A stretch of 16,569 bases of DNA, from positions 1-16,569 of the forward strand of contig MEVN01000009.1 of the NCBI GenBank assembly GCA_001772985.1. Reading direction: 5' to 3'. Shown here piece after piece: positions 1 through 6,508 of this stretch. This DNA comes from a candidate division WWE3 bacterium RIFCSPLOWO2_12_FULL_36_10 (GTDB lineage: Bacteria; Patescibacteriota; WWE3; UBA101185; UBA10185). How positions within the stretch are numbered: the stretch's first letter is position 1; each line of letters starts with the position of its first letter. A program made the position numbers and the translations under genes. The notes beneath the pieces are model-generated. The model worked only from the letters and a program-made list of their open reading frames with translations, searched no databases and had not been told where the DNA came from.

Positions 1-16
1 CGGATCCTAAAATCTA

Positions 17-50
17 TGCTAAAATCCTAACAATATCCAAAAACGGGAGA
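17..50 (+). promoter_or_regulatory. Extended -10 promoter and ribosome binding site of the small first gene
   Basis: An extended -10 box TGCTAAAAT lies at 17-25, and a Shine-Dalgarno run GGGAGAG at 44-50 sits 6 bases before the ATG at 57. Transcription should start near 32, leaving a short leader that carries the ribosome site. The same TGCTAAAAT box recurs before hisS, where no leader is left. Inferred from sequence alone. Confidence 0.5.
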
Positions 51-56
51 GACGAT

Positions 57-362
57 ATGTCTGGGCACAGAAAAAGTTCAAGGAAACAGGTTAGGTCAAC
101 TTTTGGCGCTGAAGAAGCTGAACTTGAAGGCCAGAAACGAAAATCCAAATCCCCTCCTATTAAGGCTGACGTTGCAAGGGGAAGGATTTATCCTAAAAGA
201 TCACTTTCTTATGCTCTTTTCGTTAAAATCGCAATTGAATTAGGATATAGGGTTATAAGTACAGGCGACGGCACATATGTGAAACTAGAACCCAATGCCG
301 ATATCCAAAAGGCTTTTATTCAAATCTCTCAGGCAATAAATGAAGCGCATACAGGGCTGTAG
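57..362 (+). CDS. Small basic protein of unknown function
   Basis: This 101-residue protein matches no family I recognise. The first 35 residues are strongly basic and polar (Lys/Arg/Ser-rich, probably disordered). They are followed by a compact segment, about 42-101, with alternating hydrophobic residues: KRSLSYALFVKIAIELGYRV, then STGDGTYVKLE and a C-terminal helix. That could be a small nucleic-acid-binding or ribosome-associated fold, but no motif proves it. It is probably real: a -10 box and GGGAGAG ribosome site precede the ATG, and its TAG stop lies inside the left arm of a strong terminator, so it is a one-gene transcript. There is no signal peptide or membrane segment. Confidence 0.7.
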   Translation: MSGHRKSSRKQVRSTFGAEEAELEGQKRKSKSPPIKADVARGRIYPKRSLSYALFVKIAIELGYRVISTGDGTYVKLEPNADIQKAFIQISQAINEAHTGL

Positions 363-394
363 CAAACCTCACTTCGCTACAGCCTTCTTTTTCT
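355..394 (+). terminator. Rho-independent terminator after the first gene
   Basis: A perfect 9-bp stem (GGCTGTAGC at 355-363, GCTACAGCC at 376-384) with a 12-base loop is followed by TTCTTTTTCT. The TAG stop of the upstream gene (360-362) lies within the left arm. The T-tract runs directly into the hisS -10 box at 394-402, so one transcript ends where the next begins. Confidence 0.85.
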
Positions 395-408
395 GCTAAA
401 ATTAACCA
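394..408 (+). promoter_or_regulatory. hisS extended -10 promoter, leaderless start
   Basis: TGCTAAAAT at 394-402 is followed by exactly six bases (TAACCA) and then the ATG at 409. Bacterial transcription normally starts about 6-7 bases after the -10 box, so the mRNA should begin on or next to the A of ATG. No Shine-Dalgarno sequence is present. The block TAAAAT-T-AACCAATG is nearly identical upstream of prfA. Confidence 0.65.
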
Positions 409-1713
409 ATGGAAAACAAACTCTCAACACAACCGTATAAAGGTGCCAGGGACTTTTACCCGGAGGACATGGCAACAAGAAACTACATTTTTAATGTGTG
501 GAAAAAAGTGTGCGAATCTTTTTGTTTTGAGGAATACGACTTCCCTATTTTAGAACCATTCGAAATCTTTTCTGCAAAGTCAGGTGAAGAGCTAGTAAAT
601 CAGCAAATTTTTAGTTTCGAAGATAAAGCCGGCAGGAAACTTGCGATAAGACCTGAACTAACTCCCGGAACAGTTAGAATGATCGCTCAAAAGTTTAAAG
701 AAATTCAAAAGCCTATTAAATGGTTCATGATCGGAAATAATTGGAGATTTGAAAAACCGCAACTTGGGAGAGGACGAGAATTTTTTCAGCTTGAAGTTAA
801 TACTTTTGGAGTTTCGGGTGTTTTAGCCGATCTTGAAATTATTTCTATCATAGTAGAAATTATGAAAGACTTTGGCGCCGATGAAAAAATGTTTGAAGTT
901 TGTATAAGTGACAGACGTTTGATTTTCGCGCTTTTAAATGATGCGCTTGGATTAAACGAAGAAACTTCAAATAAAGCAAGAAAAATTATGGATAAAAGAC
1001 AGAAACTTTCAAAAGATGAATTTTCTGAGTTACTAAAAGAAATTGACCTTGAAGACAATAAAATAGAAATCATTGAACAATTTATGGATTCAAACCTTGA
1101 TAATTTAGAGAAAGTACTTGATAAAAATGTACTAAAAGAAAACAAAGGTTATGAAACAATAAAAAATTTGTTTTCATACTTAGATAATTCCGGACTTTTA
1201 AAATACTGCAGGTTTGATCCCTCAATAATAAGAGGCTTTGACTACAGCGACGGCCTTGTCTACGAGGTTTTTGACAAGAATCCTAACAATAAAAGGTCTA
1301 TGTTTGGTGGAGAAAGATTTGACAAATTAATCAATATATTTGGTGATTTTGAACTTCCGGCAACAGGATTTGCCATGGGAGACATAACTTTACTTGAATT
1401 CTTAAAAGGCTGGAATTTGCTTCCAAAAATGGACTCTAAAACAGAGTTTTTGGTTACCGTTTGGCCATCTGACGAATCAAAGTATTTAACTGCCTCGTTA
1501 AAAACAGCCAACAAGTTAAGAAGCGCTGGAAAAAACGCCGAGATATGGCTTGAAACAGATTCAAAACTAGATAAACAACTAAAATATGCGGACAAAAAGC
1601 AAATTCCCTATTGCCTAATCCTTGGTGAAAAAGAATTAGACTCAGGGACGGTAACAATTAAAGATATGAAAGCAAATGAGCAAAAAACCATGTCTTTAAA
1701 CGATTTGATATGA
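409..1713 (+). CDS. hisS: Histidyl-tRNA synthetase
   Basis: This class II aminoacyl-tRNA synthetase charges tRNA-His with histidine using ATP in the cytoplasm. The 434 residues match the family's usual size. Visible landmarks are the RPELTPGTVRM segment at 81-91, motif 2 around 106-130 (NWRFEKPQLGRGREFFQLE), the histidine-binding signature RGFDYSDGLVYE at 275-286, FGGERFDKL at 299-307 and an anticodon-binding domain from about 345 to the end. The usual motif 3 (G-x-G-x-ER) reads GFAMGDITL at 320-328, so the standard motif 3 arginine is not in place; I recall similar GD-type variants in some other HisRS subfamilies. The insertion at about 165-260 is helical and charged. Its TGA stop overlaps the ATG of the downstream transporter gene, so the two are probably translated in tandem. 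The ATG is chosen because the promoter sits exactly on it. Confidence 0.96.
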   Translation: MENKLSTQPYKGARDFYPEDMATRNYIFNVWKKVCESFCFEEYDFPILEPFEIFSAKSGEELVNQQIFSFEDKAGRKLAIRPELTPGTVRMIAQKFKEIQKPIKWFMIGNNWRFEKPQLGRGREFFQLEVNTFGVSGVLADLEIISIIVEIMKDFGADEKMFEVCISDRRLIFALLNDALGLNEETSNKARKIMDKRQKLSKDEFSELLKEIDLEDNKIEIIEQFMDSNLDNLEKVLDKNVLKENKGYETIKNLFSYLDNSGLLKYCRFDPSIIRGFDYSDGLVYEVFDKNPNNKRSMFGGERFDKLINIFGDFELPATGFAMGDITLLEFLKGWNLLPKMDSKTEFLVTVWPSDESKYLTASLKTANKLRSAGKNAEIWLETDSKLDKQLKYADKKQIPYCLILGEKELDSGTVTIKDMKANEQKTMSLNDLI

Positions 1714-2693
1714 AAAAACCACTGCCTAAAATATATCTTGCTTACGGCGCTCTTTTTATTGCAACCGCAATATGGGGGGTTGCAACAAGTGTTATAAAGT
1801 TAACTTTAAACGACATCTCGCTTTTCTCCTTTTTATTTTATAGATACTTAGTTGTTTGTGTAATTATGCTACCAATTGTTTTTATTGAGATTAAGAGAAA
1901 CCCTATTGATTTTCGAGACCTTCCAAACCTTATACTTCTAGGCCTTTTTGGACAGTCTTGCATCATTTTAATTTTTGTTGGAATTAAATATACAAGTTCG
2001 ATTGACGCTGCAATCCTTAGTGTAATTGGCTCGGTTATTACACTATCCGCCGGTCATTACTTTTATCACGAAAAAATTAGCCGTCCATTAAAAATAGGAA
2101 TCGCAACAGCTCTCGCCGGAACTATTTTTGTTATGTTAGAACCTGCGATTACCGCCAAGGGATTTAACGTTTCAACTAGTCTTAGGGTATTAGGTAACTT
2201 TATAGTAATTCTGTATAACTTCTCCTTTGCTGCGTACATTATTTTGTCAAAGCGCGTAATGGGACAAAATTCGGATAATCTAAAAAAGACCTCTAAACTT
2301 CTACACATCGAACCGATGAAAAAAGCTTACTCCCCCCTACTTCATACAGGTCTTACTTTTTACGTTGCTCTGGTAACAATTATTCCATTTTTTCTTTTAG
2401 AATCATTCGGATATCTTGGAAACAGTACGGTTCATACAAGTAATTTTGGCATAACAGCAATTTCCGGAATTATATACATGGCGGTATTTTCTTCTATTTT
2501 GGCGTACTACTTTTTCGAATGGGGACTTAAAAATTCTCATGTTTTTGACACAGCAATATTTGGATATTTAACTCCCCTTTTCACACTTCCCGCCTCCTTT
2601 TTACTTCTTGGAGAAAGGGCAACTGCAGTTGTTATTATCGGCGCCGGAATCATACTAATTGGAGTACTAATTGCTGAAAAACACAAAGCCTGA
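1710..2693 (+). CDS. EamA/DMT-family membrane transporter
   Basis: This 327-residue integral membrane protein has about ten hydrophobic segments, arranged as two EamA-type halves (first half about 10-145, second about 165-322). The WGVATSVIK segment near the N terminus and the GERATAVVIIGAGIILIGV segment at the C terminus are typical of drug/metabolite transporters. The substrate cannot be told; members export amino acids, nucleotide derivatives or other metabolites. A hydrophilic insertion at about 181-210, containing NSDNLKKTSK, lengthens the loop between the halves. The ATG overlaps the hisS stop by four bases (ATGA), so expression depends on hisS. Its TGA stop doubles as the TG of the rpmE promoter. 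Confidence 0.88.
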   Translation: MKKPLPKIYLAYGALFIATAIWGVATSVIKLTLNDISLFSFLFYRYLVVCVIMLPIVFIEIKRNPIDFRDLPNLILLGLFGQSCIILIFVGIKYTSSIDAAILSVIGSVITLSAGHYFYHEKISRPLKIGIATALAGTIFVMLEPAITAKGFNVSTSLRVLGNFIVILYNFSFAAYIILSKRVMGQNSDNLKKTSKLLHIEPMKKAYSPLLHTGLTFYVALVTIIPFFLLESFGYLGNSTVHTSNFGITAISGIIYMAVFSSILAYYFFEWGLKNSHVFDTAIFGYLTPLFTLPASFLLLGERATAVVIIGAGIILIGVLIAEKHKA

Positions 2694-2706
2694 TATACTG
2701 CGGAGC
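2691..2706 (+). promoter_or_regulatory. rpmE promoter built on the upstream stop codon
   Basis: TGATATACT at 2691-2699 is an extended -10 box, followed by seven bases and the GTG at 2707. A possible -35, TTGCTG at 2671-2676, lies 17 bases upstream of TATACT. The TGA of the box is the stop codon of the transporter gene. A start at GTG 2707 would be leaderless. Confidence 0.6.
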
Positions 2707-3018
2707 GTGAAAAAAGATATTCATCCAAAAGTTTTTGATGATGCAGTTGTAACCTGCGCGTGCGGAAATTCCTTTGTTACAATGTCAACTTTACCCCAAA
2801 TAAAAGTTGAAATTTGCAGTAATTGCCACCCATTTTATACAGGCACAGCCAAATTTATTGATACAGAAGGCAGAATTGAAAAATTTGCCAAAAAAGTTAA
2901 ACAAGCTCACGATACGCCTGTTAAAAAGCCAAAAGGTAAAATGGGTAATAAAACTTCACAAGAACACAAGTCTCTTAAAGATCTATTCAAAGAAGCCTCG
3001 GATACTAAAAACAATTAA
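2707..3018 (+). CDS. rpmE: Ribosomal protein L31 (zinc-binding type)
   Basis: This is large-subunit ribosomal protein bL31, located near the central protuberance and involved in subunit bridging. The start KKDIHPKVF followed by VTCACGNSF and ICSNCHPFYTG is diagnostic: C-x-C plus C-x-x-C forms the zinc site of the C+ paralogue. I place the start at GTG 2707, giving 103 residues, because family members begin with M-K-K-x-I-H-P and because the -10 box ends seven bases upstream. An in-frame ATG at 2671 would add 12 residues that lie inside the transporter gene and do not belong to the family. The tail after about residue 72 is a lysine-rich extension likely to contact rRNA. The gene converges on the nuclease-like gene with a gap of only 20 bases. 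Confidence 0.95.
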   Translation: MKKDIHPKVFDDAVVTCACGNSFVTMSTLPQIKVEICSNCHPFYTGTAKFIDTEGRIEKFAKKVKQAHDTPVKKPKGKMGNKTSQEHKSLKDLFKEASDTKNN

Positions 3019-3038
3019 ATAAAAACTCAATTAATTTT

Positions 3039-4247
3039 CTACTCTCCGCGCATGATTCGTTCAAGTACTTCAACCTCTTTATCACTAAACTGCCTGCCAT
3101 TCACTAAATTTTTCTGACGTAAATGCAATAAATCCCTTGCAATAACTCTTCGTGCAATTTCATCAATTTCAACAGATGTAAAATGTAGTTTCTGAATCGA
3201 TATTTTCCTATACCCCAAAGAAACCAAATATTCACCCAGAATTTTAAGGTCTGAACTTTCTACATCAGATGGAAATCTCATTACTATGACGGTATTTGTT
3301 TTATCAAAAACTGGAATTCTACTCTCAACCTCCTCAGGTGTGCTATATACTGATTTGGGCAATCTGCCATCATTAGGCAAATCTAACTTTTCGTCATCCG
3401 AAAGTTTTGGCAACAAGCCGCCATGTTTAAATTTCATTAATAATGATAGAAATTTAATAGACCTTGCCAACCCCAACCTTAAGTTTAGCTTATCCTCCTT
3501 ATCAACATCAGAACCTACACTTAGTTTCTCCAAAAAAGATTTCAGAGAAGCTGGTGAATAGGTCTTAACCTCCACAAAACCGGCCAATTCAGCCACATCT
3601 GATGTTTTTAATCGATAATACAATAAGCCATCTGGGATCACAGTTTGAGAATGTAAGCCTTCTCCATCATCACCATTTGAGCTCCCAAGAATTTTCTCAA
3701 TATATTGAGCGGTATAGACTTCTAATCTACGGGCATGTTCATCTGCAATAGCTGTTTCGCCCGCTCTCTTACTTGTCTTTTCTACAGTACTACCGCCCCA
3801 AGTTGTATAAGTAGCTTTTCCTTTTCTAGACTTTCCTCCAAGACCTAAATCATCTCGCATCTTTTCTCTAATATCGGGTCTTTTGCTCAACCAACCTGTT
3901 AAAGCACTTCTCAAGATTCCTGATTTAAAATTCCCTCCTACAAGTACATCAAGGTCGGTCGCAACATACTCCTCATTACCCATCCCTATTTCAAAGGCGG
4001 TTTCAGCTTCAAATCCTAAAGGAGTGGCACCACTAACTAATTCCCCAATCACCCCGCGCAAAATGCCTTTCATTCTTTTAATTTCCGGATCGCCATCTGG
4101 AAGTCGTTTTTTAACCTCACTAAGAATCCCCTTAAAATTTACACCATTCCACTCAAATTCCGGCGATTTTACTGTATCAATAACAACTTCCCTAAAGTCC
4201 ATTCGCGTTAAACCCGCTTCTTGTAATTCTTGTAGTGGTTCTAACAT
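3039..4247 (-). CDS. Orphan protein with a PD-(D/E)xK nuclease-like motif
   Basis: This protein has about 402 residues from the ATG at 4247; an upstream in-frame ATG at 4271 would give 410. I prefer 4247 because AGGAA sits 8 bases before it, and the ATG at 4271 lies only one base after the TATAAT box and so would be outside the transcript. In 4247 numbering, IPDGLLYY (Asp206) followed about 20 residues later by GFVEVKTYSP (Glu226, Lys228) has the layout of the PD-(D/E)xK nuclease fold: Asp on one strand, E-x-K on the next. An upstream acidic stretch, TDLDVLVGG (about 97-105), and GELVSG (68-73) could supply further core residues. The rest is charged and helical without membrane segments. It could be a restriction, repair or defence nuclease, but the family is not identified. 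It stands alone, divergent from prfA. Confidence 0.6.
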   Translation of the reverse strand: MLEPLQELQEAGLTRMDFREVVIDTVKSPEFEWNGVNFKGILSEVKKRLPDGDPEIKRMKGILRGVIGELVSGATPLGFEAETAFEIGMGNEEYVATDLDVLVGGNFKSGILRSALTGWLSKRPDIREKMRDDLGLGGKSRKGKATYTTWGGSTVEKTSKRAGETAIADEHARRLEVYTAQYIEKILGSSNGDDGEGLHSQTVIPDGLLYYRLKTSDVAELAGFVEVKTYSPASLKSFLEKLSVGSDVDKEDKLNLRLGLARSIKFLSLLMKFKHGGLLPKLSDDEKLDLPNDGRLPKSVYSTPEEVESRIPVFDKTNTVIVMRFPSDVESSDLKILGEYLVSLGYRKISIQKLHFTSVEIDEIARRVIARDLLHLRQKNLVNGRQFSDKEVEVLERIMRGE

Positions 4248-4250
4248 ACT

Positions 4251-4278
4251 ATTAATTCCTAAAGAGTTCATTATTATA
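4251..4278 (-). promoter_or_regulatory. Promoter and ribosome site of the nuclease-like gene
   Basis: On the minus strand a consensus TATAAT (4278-4273) predicts transcription from about 4266. A TTAGGAA ribosome site just downstream then serves the ATG at 4247. The promoter is back to back with the prfA promoter at 4296-4304 within a 63-base divergent intergenic region. Confidence 0.45.
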
Positions 4279-4295
4279 TTCTACGACAGTATTCA

Positions 4296-4310
4296 TGATA
4301 AAATCAACCA
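4296..4310 (+). promoter_or_regulatory. prfA extended -10 promoter, leaderless start
   Basis: TGATAAAAT at 4296-4304, six bases (CAACCA), then ATG at 4311. The block TAAAAT-C-AACCAATG differs from the hisS element by one base, with the same spacing and no Shine-Dalgarno sequence. Transcription is predicted to start on the ATG itself. Confidence 0.65.
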
Positions 4311-5270
4311 ATGAACGGCGCGAAATCACAAATAGAAAATGAAATAAAACTTTTGGAGCAAAAGCTCTTAGAAACCCAAAATTCCCAACAAAACGAATCG
4401 GATAGTGAAATGAGAAAGCTAATAGAAGAAGAGGTTATATCTTTAAACAGTGAGATCAACAACTTAAAAGAAGCACTGGAATCGTTACCTGCGTCGGAGG
4501 GTAAAACTTATGTAAAAGACGATAAAAATAAAAATGACGGCCAAATAAGTAACGAGGGGGCAATCCTTGAAGTCAGAGCCGGTACAGGCGGTATGGAGGC
4601 AGCTTTATTTGCCGGCGATCTTTTTAGAATGTACACAAGATTTGCCGAAAGCCAAGGTTATAAATTTGAGCTTTTAAGCCTTTCCGAAGAAGAGCTAGGT
4701 GGAATTAAAACCGCAGTTCTTGAGATCAAGGCCAAGAATATGTATCAATTATTAAAAAACGAATCGGGCGTACATAGAGTACAAAGAATACCCGTTACAG
4801 AATCGGGTGGAAGAATTCATACGTCAACTGCAACTGTGGCTGTACTACCAATAGTTTCAAAAGTGGAAGTAGAAATAAAGCCTGAGGATATTCAAATGCA
4901 ATTTTATAGATCGGGCGGGCATGGGGGGCAAAATGTAAACAAGGTCTCAACAGCAGTCAGACTAACACATATTTCAACCGGCCTTGTAGTTGAATGCCAA
5001 CAAGAAAGAACTCAAGGAAAAAACCGTGAAAAAGCTATGGAACTTTTAAGATCAAGACTTTTTGCGATAATGCAAAGTCAACAGGTTAAAAGTATTTCAG
5101 ATATCCGCGCAAACCAAGTTGGAACGGGCGAAAGAAGCGAAAAAATACGAACCTACAACTTCCCTCAAGATAGAATCACAGACCATAGAATAAATAAGAA
5201 TTTTCACAATATACCGAGCATTTTAAATGGTGAGATTTCCGAAATGTTAAAAGAAACATCTATACTTTAA
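4311..5270 (+). CDS. prfA: Peptide chain release factor 1
   Basis: RF1 reads UAA and UAG in the ribosomal A site and triggers hydrolysis of peptidyl-tRNA. The catalytic GGQ is at 205-207 (SGGHGGQNVN). The codon-recognition tripeptide is PVT at 161-163 in RVQRIPVTESGGRIHTS, which matches the P-x-T of RF1 rather than the SPF of RF2. The LEVRAGTGGMEAALFAGDLF block at 87-106 is also characteristic. At 319 residues it is about 40 shorter than typical RF1 (around 360): the N-terminal coiled-coil domain is trimmed and rich in Glu/Asn/Gln, and the C-terminal helix is cut back. Because several genes here end in TGA, an RF2 must exist elsewhere. The ATG is set by the promoter immediately upstream. It converges on the S41 protease gene with an 8-base gap. 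Confidence 0.94.
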   Translation: MNGAKSQIENEIKLLEQKLLETQNSQQNESDSEMRKLIEEEVISLNSEINNLKEALESLPASEGKTYVKDDKNKNDGQISNEGAILEVRAGTGGMEAALFAGDLFRMYTRFAESQGYKFELLSLSEEELGGIKTAVLEIKAKNMYQLLKNESGVHRVQRIPVTESGGRIHTSTATVAVLPIVSKVEVEIKPEDIQMQFYRSGGHGGQNVNKVSTAVRLTHISTGLVVECQQERTQGKNREKAMELLRSRLFAIMQSQQVKSISDIRANQVGTGERSEKIRTYNFPQDRITDHRINKNFHNIPSILNGEISEMLKETSIL

Positions 5271-5278
5271 TGCCCAAA

Positions 5279-6493
5279 CTAAAGTTTTTTGGCAACTTCA
5301 ATTGCTTTATCTAATTGCGAATCAATACCCTTTTTAAGTTCTTCTTCAGTTCTTTCAACAACAACATCGGGAGTAATTCCCTTTTTATGAACCCAAACCT
5401 TTTCGGGTGTTAGCCATTTTGCAACAGTTATATGAATTCCCGAACCATCTTCAAAATCTTTTGTAGTTTGGATAGTTCCCTTTCCAAAACTTTTAGTACC
5501 AACTATTGTAGCGTTTACATTTGCTTTAAGTGCCGCAGTTAAAATTTCGGATGCCGAAGCACTCCCACCATCAACCAAAACTACAACCGGTAAATTAACA
5601 AAACTGCCAGTTCTATCAGCATTTAAAGGTGTCTGTACTCCTGTCGCGGATTCTTCAAATAGTACGGGCTTTCCTGAATAAAATTCACCGGCAATGTAAA
5701 CTGCAGATTGTAAATACCCGCCCGGATTTCCTCTTAAATCAATAATAACAGCGTTTAAATCATTCATTTTTACATTTACTTCAGAGGCAACCTTTGACCA
5801 GTCATTGTTAGTTTCTTCGCCAAAAGTATTAATTCTCATATACGCAATACCATTTCCCTTATCTTCCCAAATAACACTTTTAGTCACGATTTGACCTCTT
5901 TTTATTGTCACATTAAAGGGCTTATCCCCTCCTCTTTGCAAAGTTAAAGTAATAAAAGTTCCCGCTTCTCCTCGAATTTTAGAAACAGCGTCAGTTAAAG
6001 TTTTTCCAACAGTGCTTTCTCCCGCAATCTCAAGAATTTTATCTCCGGATTTAACTCCAGCTTCTTTGGCAGGTGAACCATCTAAAGGCGCTACAACAAT
6101 TATTTGATTATCTTTCATTCCAAGTTCGGCACCAATACCCTCATATCTTCCATTCAATGAGTTATTAACTATTACATTTACAGGGGGTTCCAAAAATGAA
6201 GTATAAGGATCGCCTAGTGAATTAACCATCCCCTTTATAGCGCCATATAACATTTTTTTGCCGTCTAAAGGCCTCTCAAGATAATTTTGTCCAAGTAAAT
6301 CCCAAACCTTCCAAAATAACGAAAAATCAACTTTATCATTTGAAGGAGATCGATTTATAACCCTTACTTCCGGTGGATTTTTCTTAAGTTCAAAAAGGTA
6401 GCCTCGTTTTCCAAAATAGTAACCGCCATAAAAAGCGCCTACAGTAAAAAGTAGAAGTGTGACGAAAATTTGGAATTTGGCGAATTTATTCAC
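5279..6493 (-). CDS. Carboxy-terminal processing protease (peptidase family S41)
   Basis: This is a membrane-anchored serine protease that acts outside the cytoplasmic membrane on unfolded or tagged envelope proteins. In order it has an N-terminal hydrophobic anchor (about 7-28), a PDZ domain (about 115-200, including PLDGSPAKEAGVKSGDKIL), and an S41 core with IDLRGNPGGYL at 251-261. The catalytic serine is Ser313 in GGSASASEI, the lysine is Lys338 in KSFGKGTIQ and a supporting glutamine is Gln342. Their 25- and 4-residue spacings match the Ser-Lys-Gln set I recall for CtpB. Its 404 residues are normal for a CtpA/CtpB-like enzyme. The start is GTG at 6493, directly after an extended -10 box; there is no ribosome site. 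It is the last gene of the long minus-strand run and follows the KOW-domain gene by 12 bases. Confidence 0.94.
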   Translation of the reverse strand: MNKFAKFQIFVTLLLFTVGAFYGGYYFGKRGYLFELKKNPPEVRVINRSPSNDKVDFSLFWKVWDLLGQNYLERPLDGKKMLYGAIKGMVNSLGDPYTSFLEPPVNVIVNNSLNGRYEGIGAELGMKDNQIIVVAPLDGSPAKEAGVKSGDKILEIAGESTVGKTLTDAVSKIRGEAGTFITLTLQRGGDKPFNVTIKRGQIVTKSVIWEDKGNGIAYMRINTFGEETNNDWSKVASEVNVKMNDLNAVIIDLRGNPGGYLQSAVYIAGEFYSGKPVLFEESATGVQTPLNADRTGSFVNLPVVVLVDGGSASASEILTAALKANVNATIVGTKSFGKGTIQTTKDFEDGSGIHITVAKWLTPEKVWVHKKGITPDVVVERTEEELKKGIDSQLDKAIEVAKKL

Positions 6494-6508
6494 CGAAGTA
6501 TGATATCA
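6494..6508 (-). promoter_or_regulatory. S41 protease promoter built on the upstream stop codon
   Basis: Minus strand: TGATATCAT (6508-6500), six bases, then GTG at 6493. The TGA is the stop of the KOW-domain gene. The same nine-base box with the same 6-base gap precedes the MutL-like gene at 8514-8506. A leaderless GTG start is predicted. Confidence 0.6.

Noticed and set aside
2671..2706. 12-residue N-terminal extension of L31 starting at ATG 2671
   Set aside because: It lies within the transporter gene and upstream of the predicted transcription start, and does not match the family.
2807..3022. Lysine-rich alternative frame inside rpmE
   Set aside because: It overlaps a clear L31 gene; the composition follows from A-rich sequence and there is no initiation signal.
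5271..5300. Possible bidirectional terminator between prfA and the S41 gene
   Set aside because: The GCCCAAA/TTTTTTGGC pairing is imperfect, the T-run lies inside the stem, and no T-tract follows in either direction.
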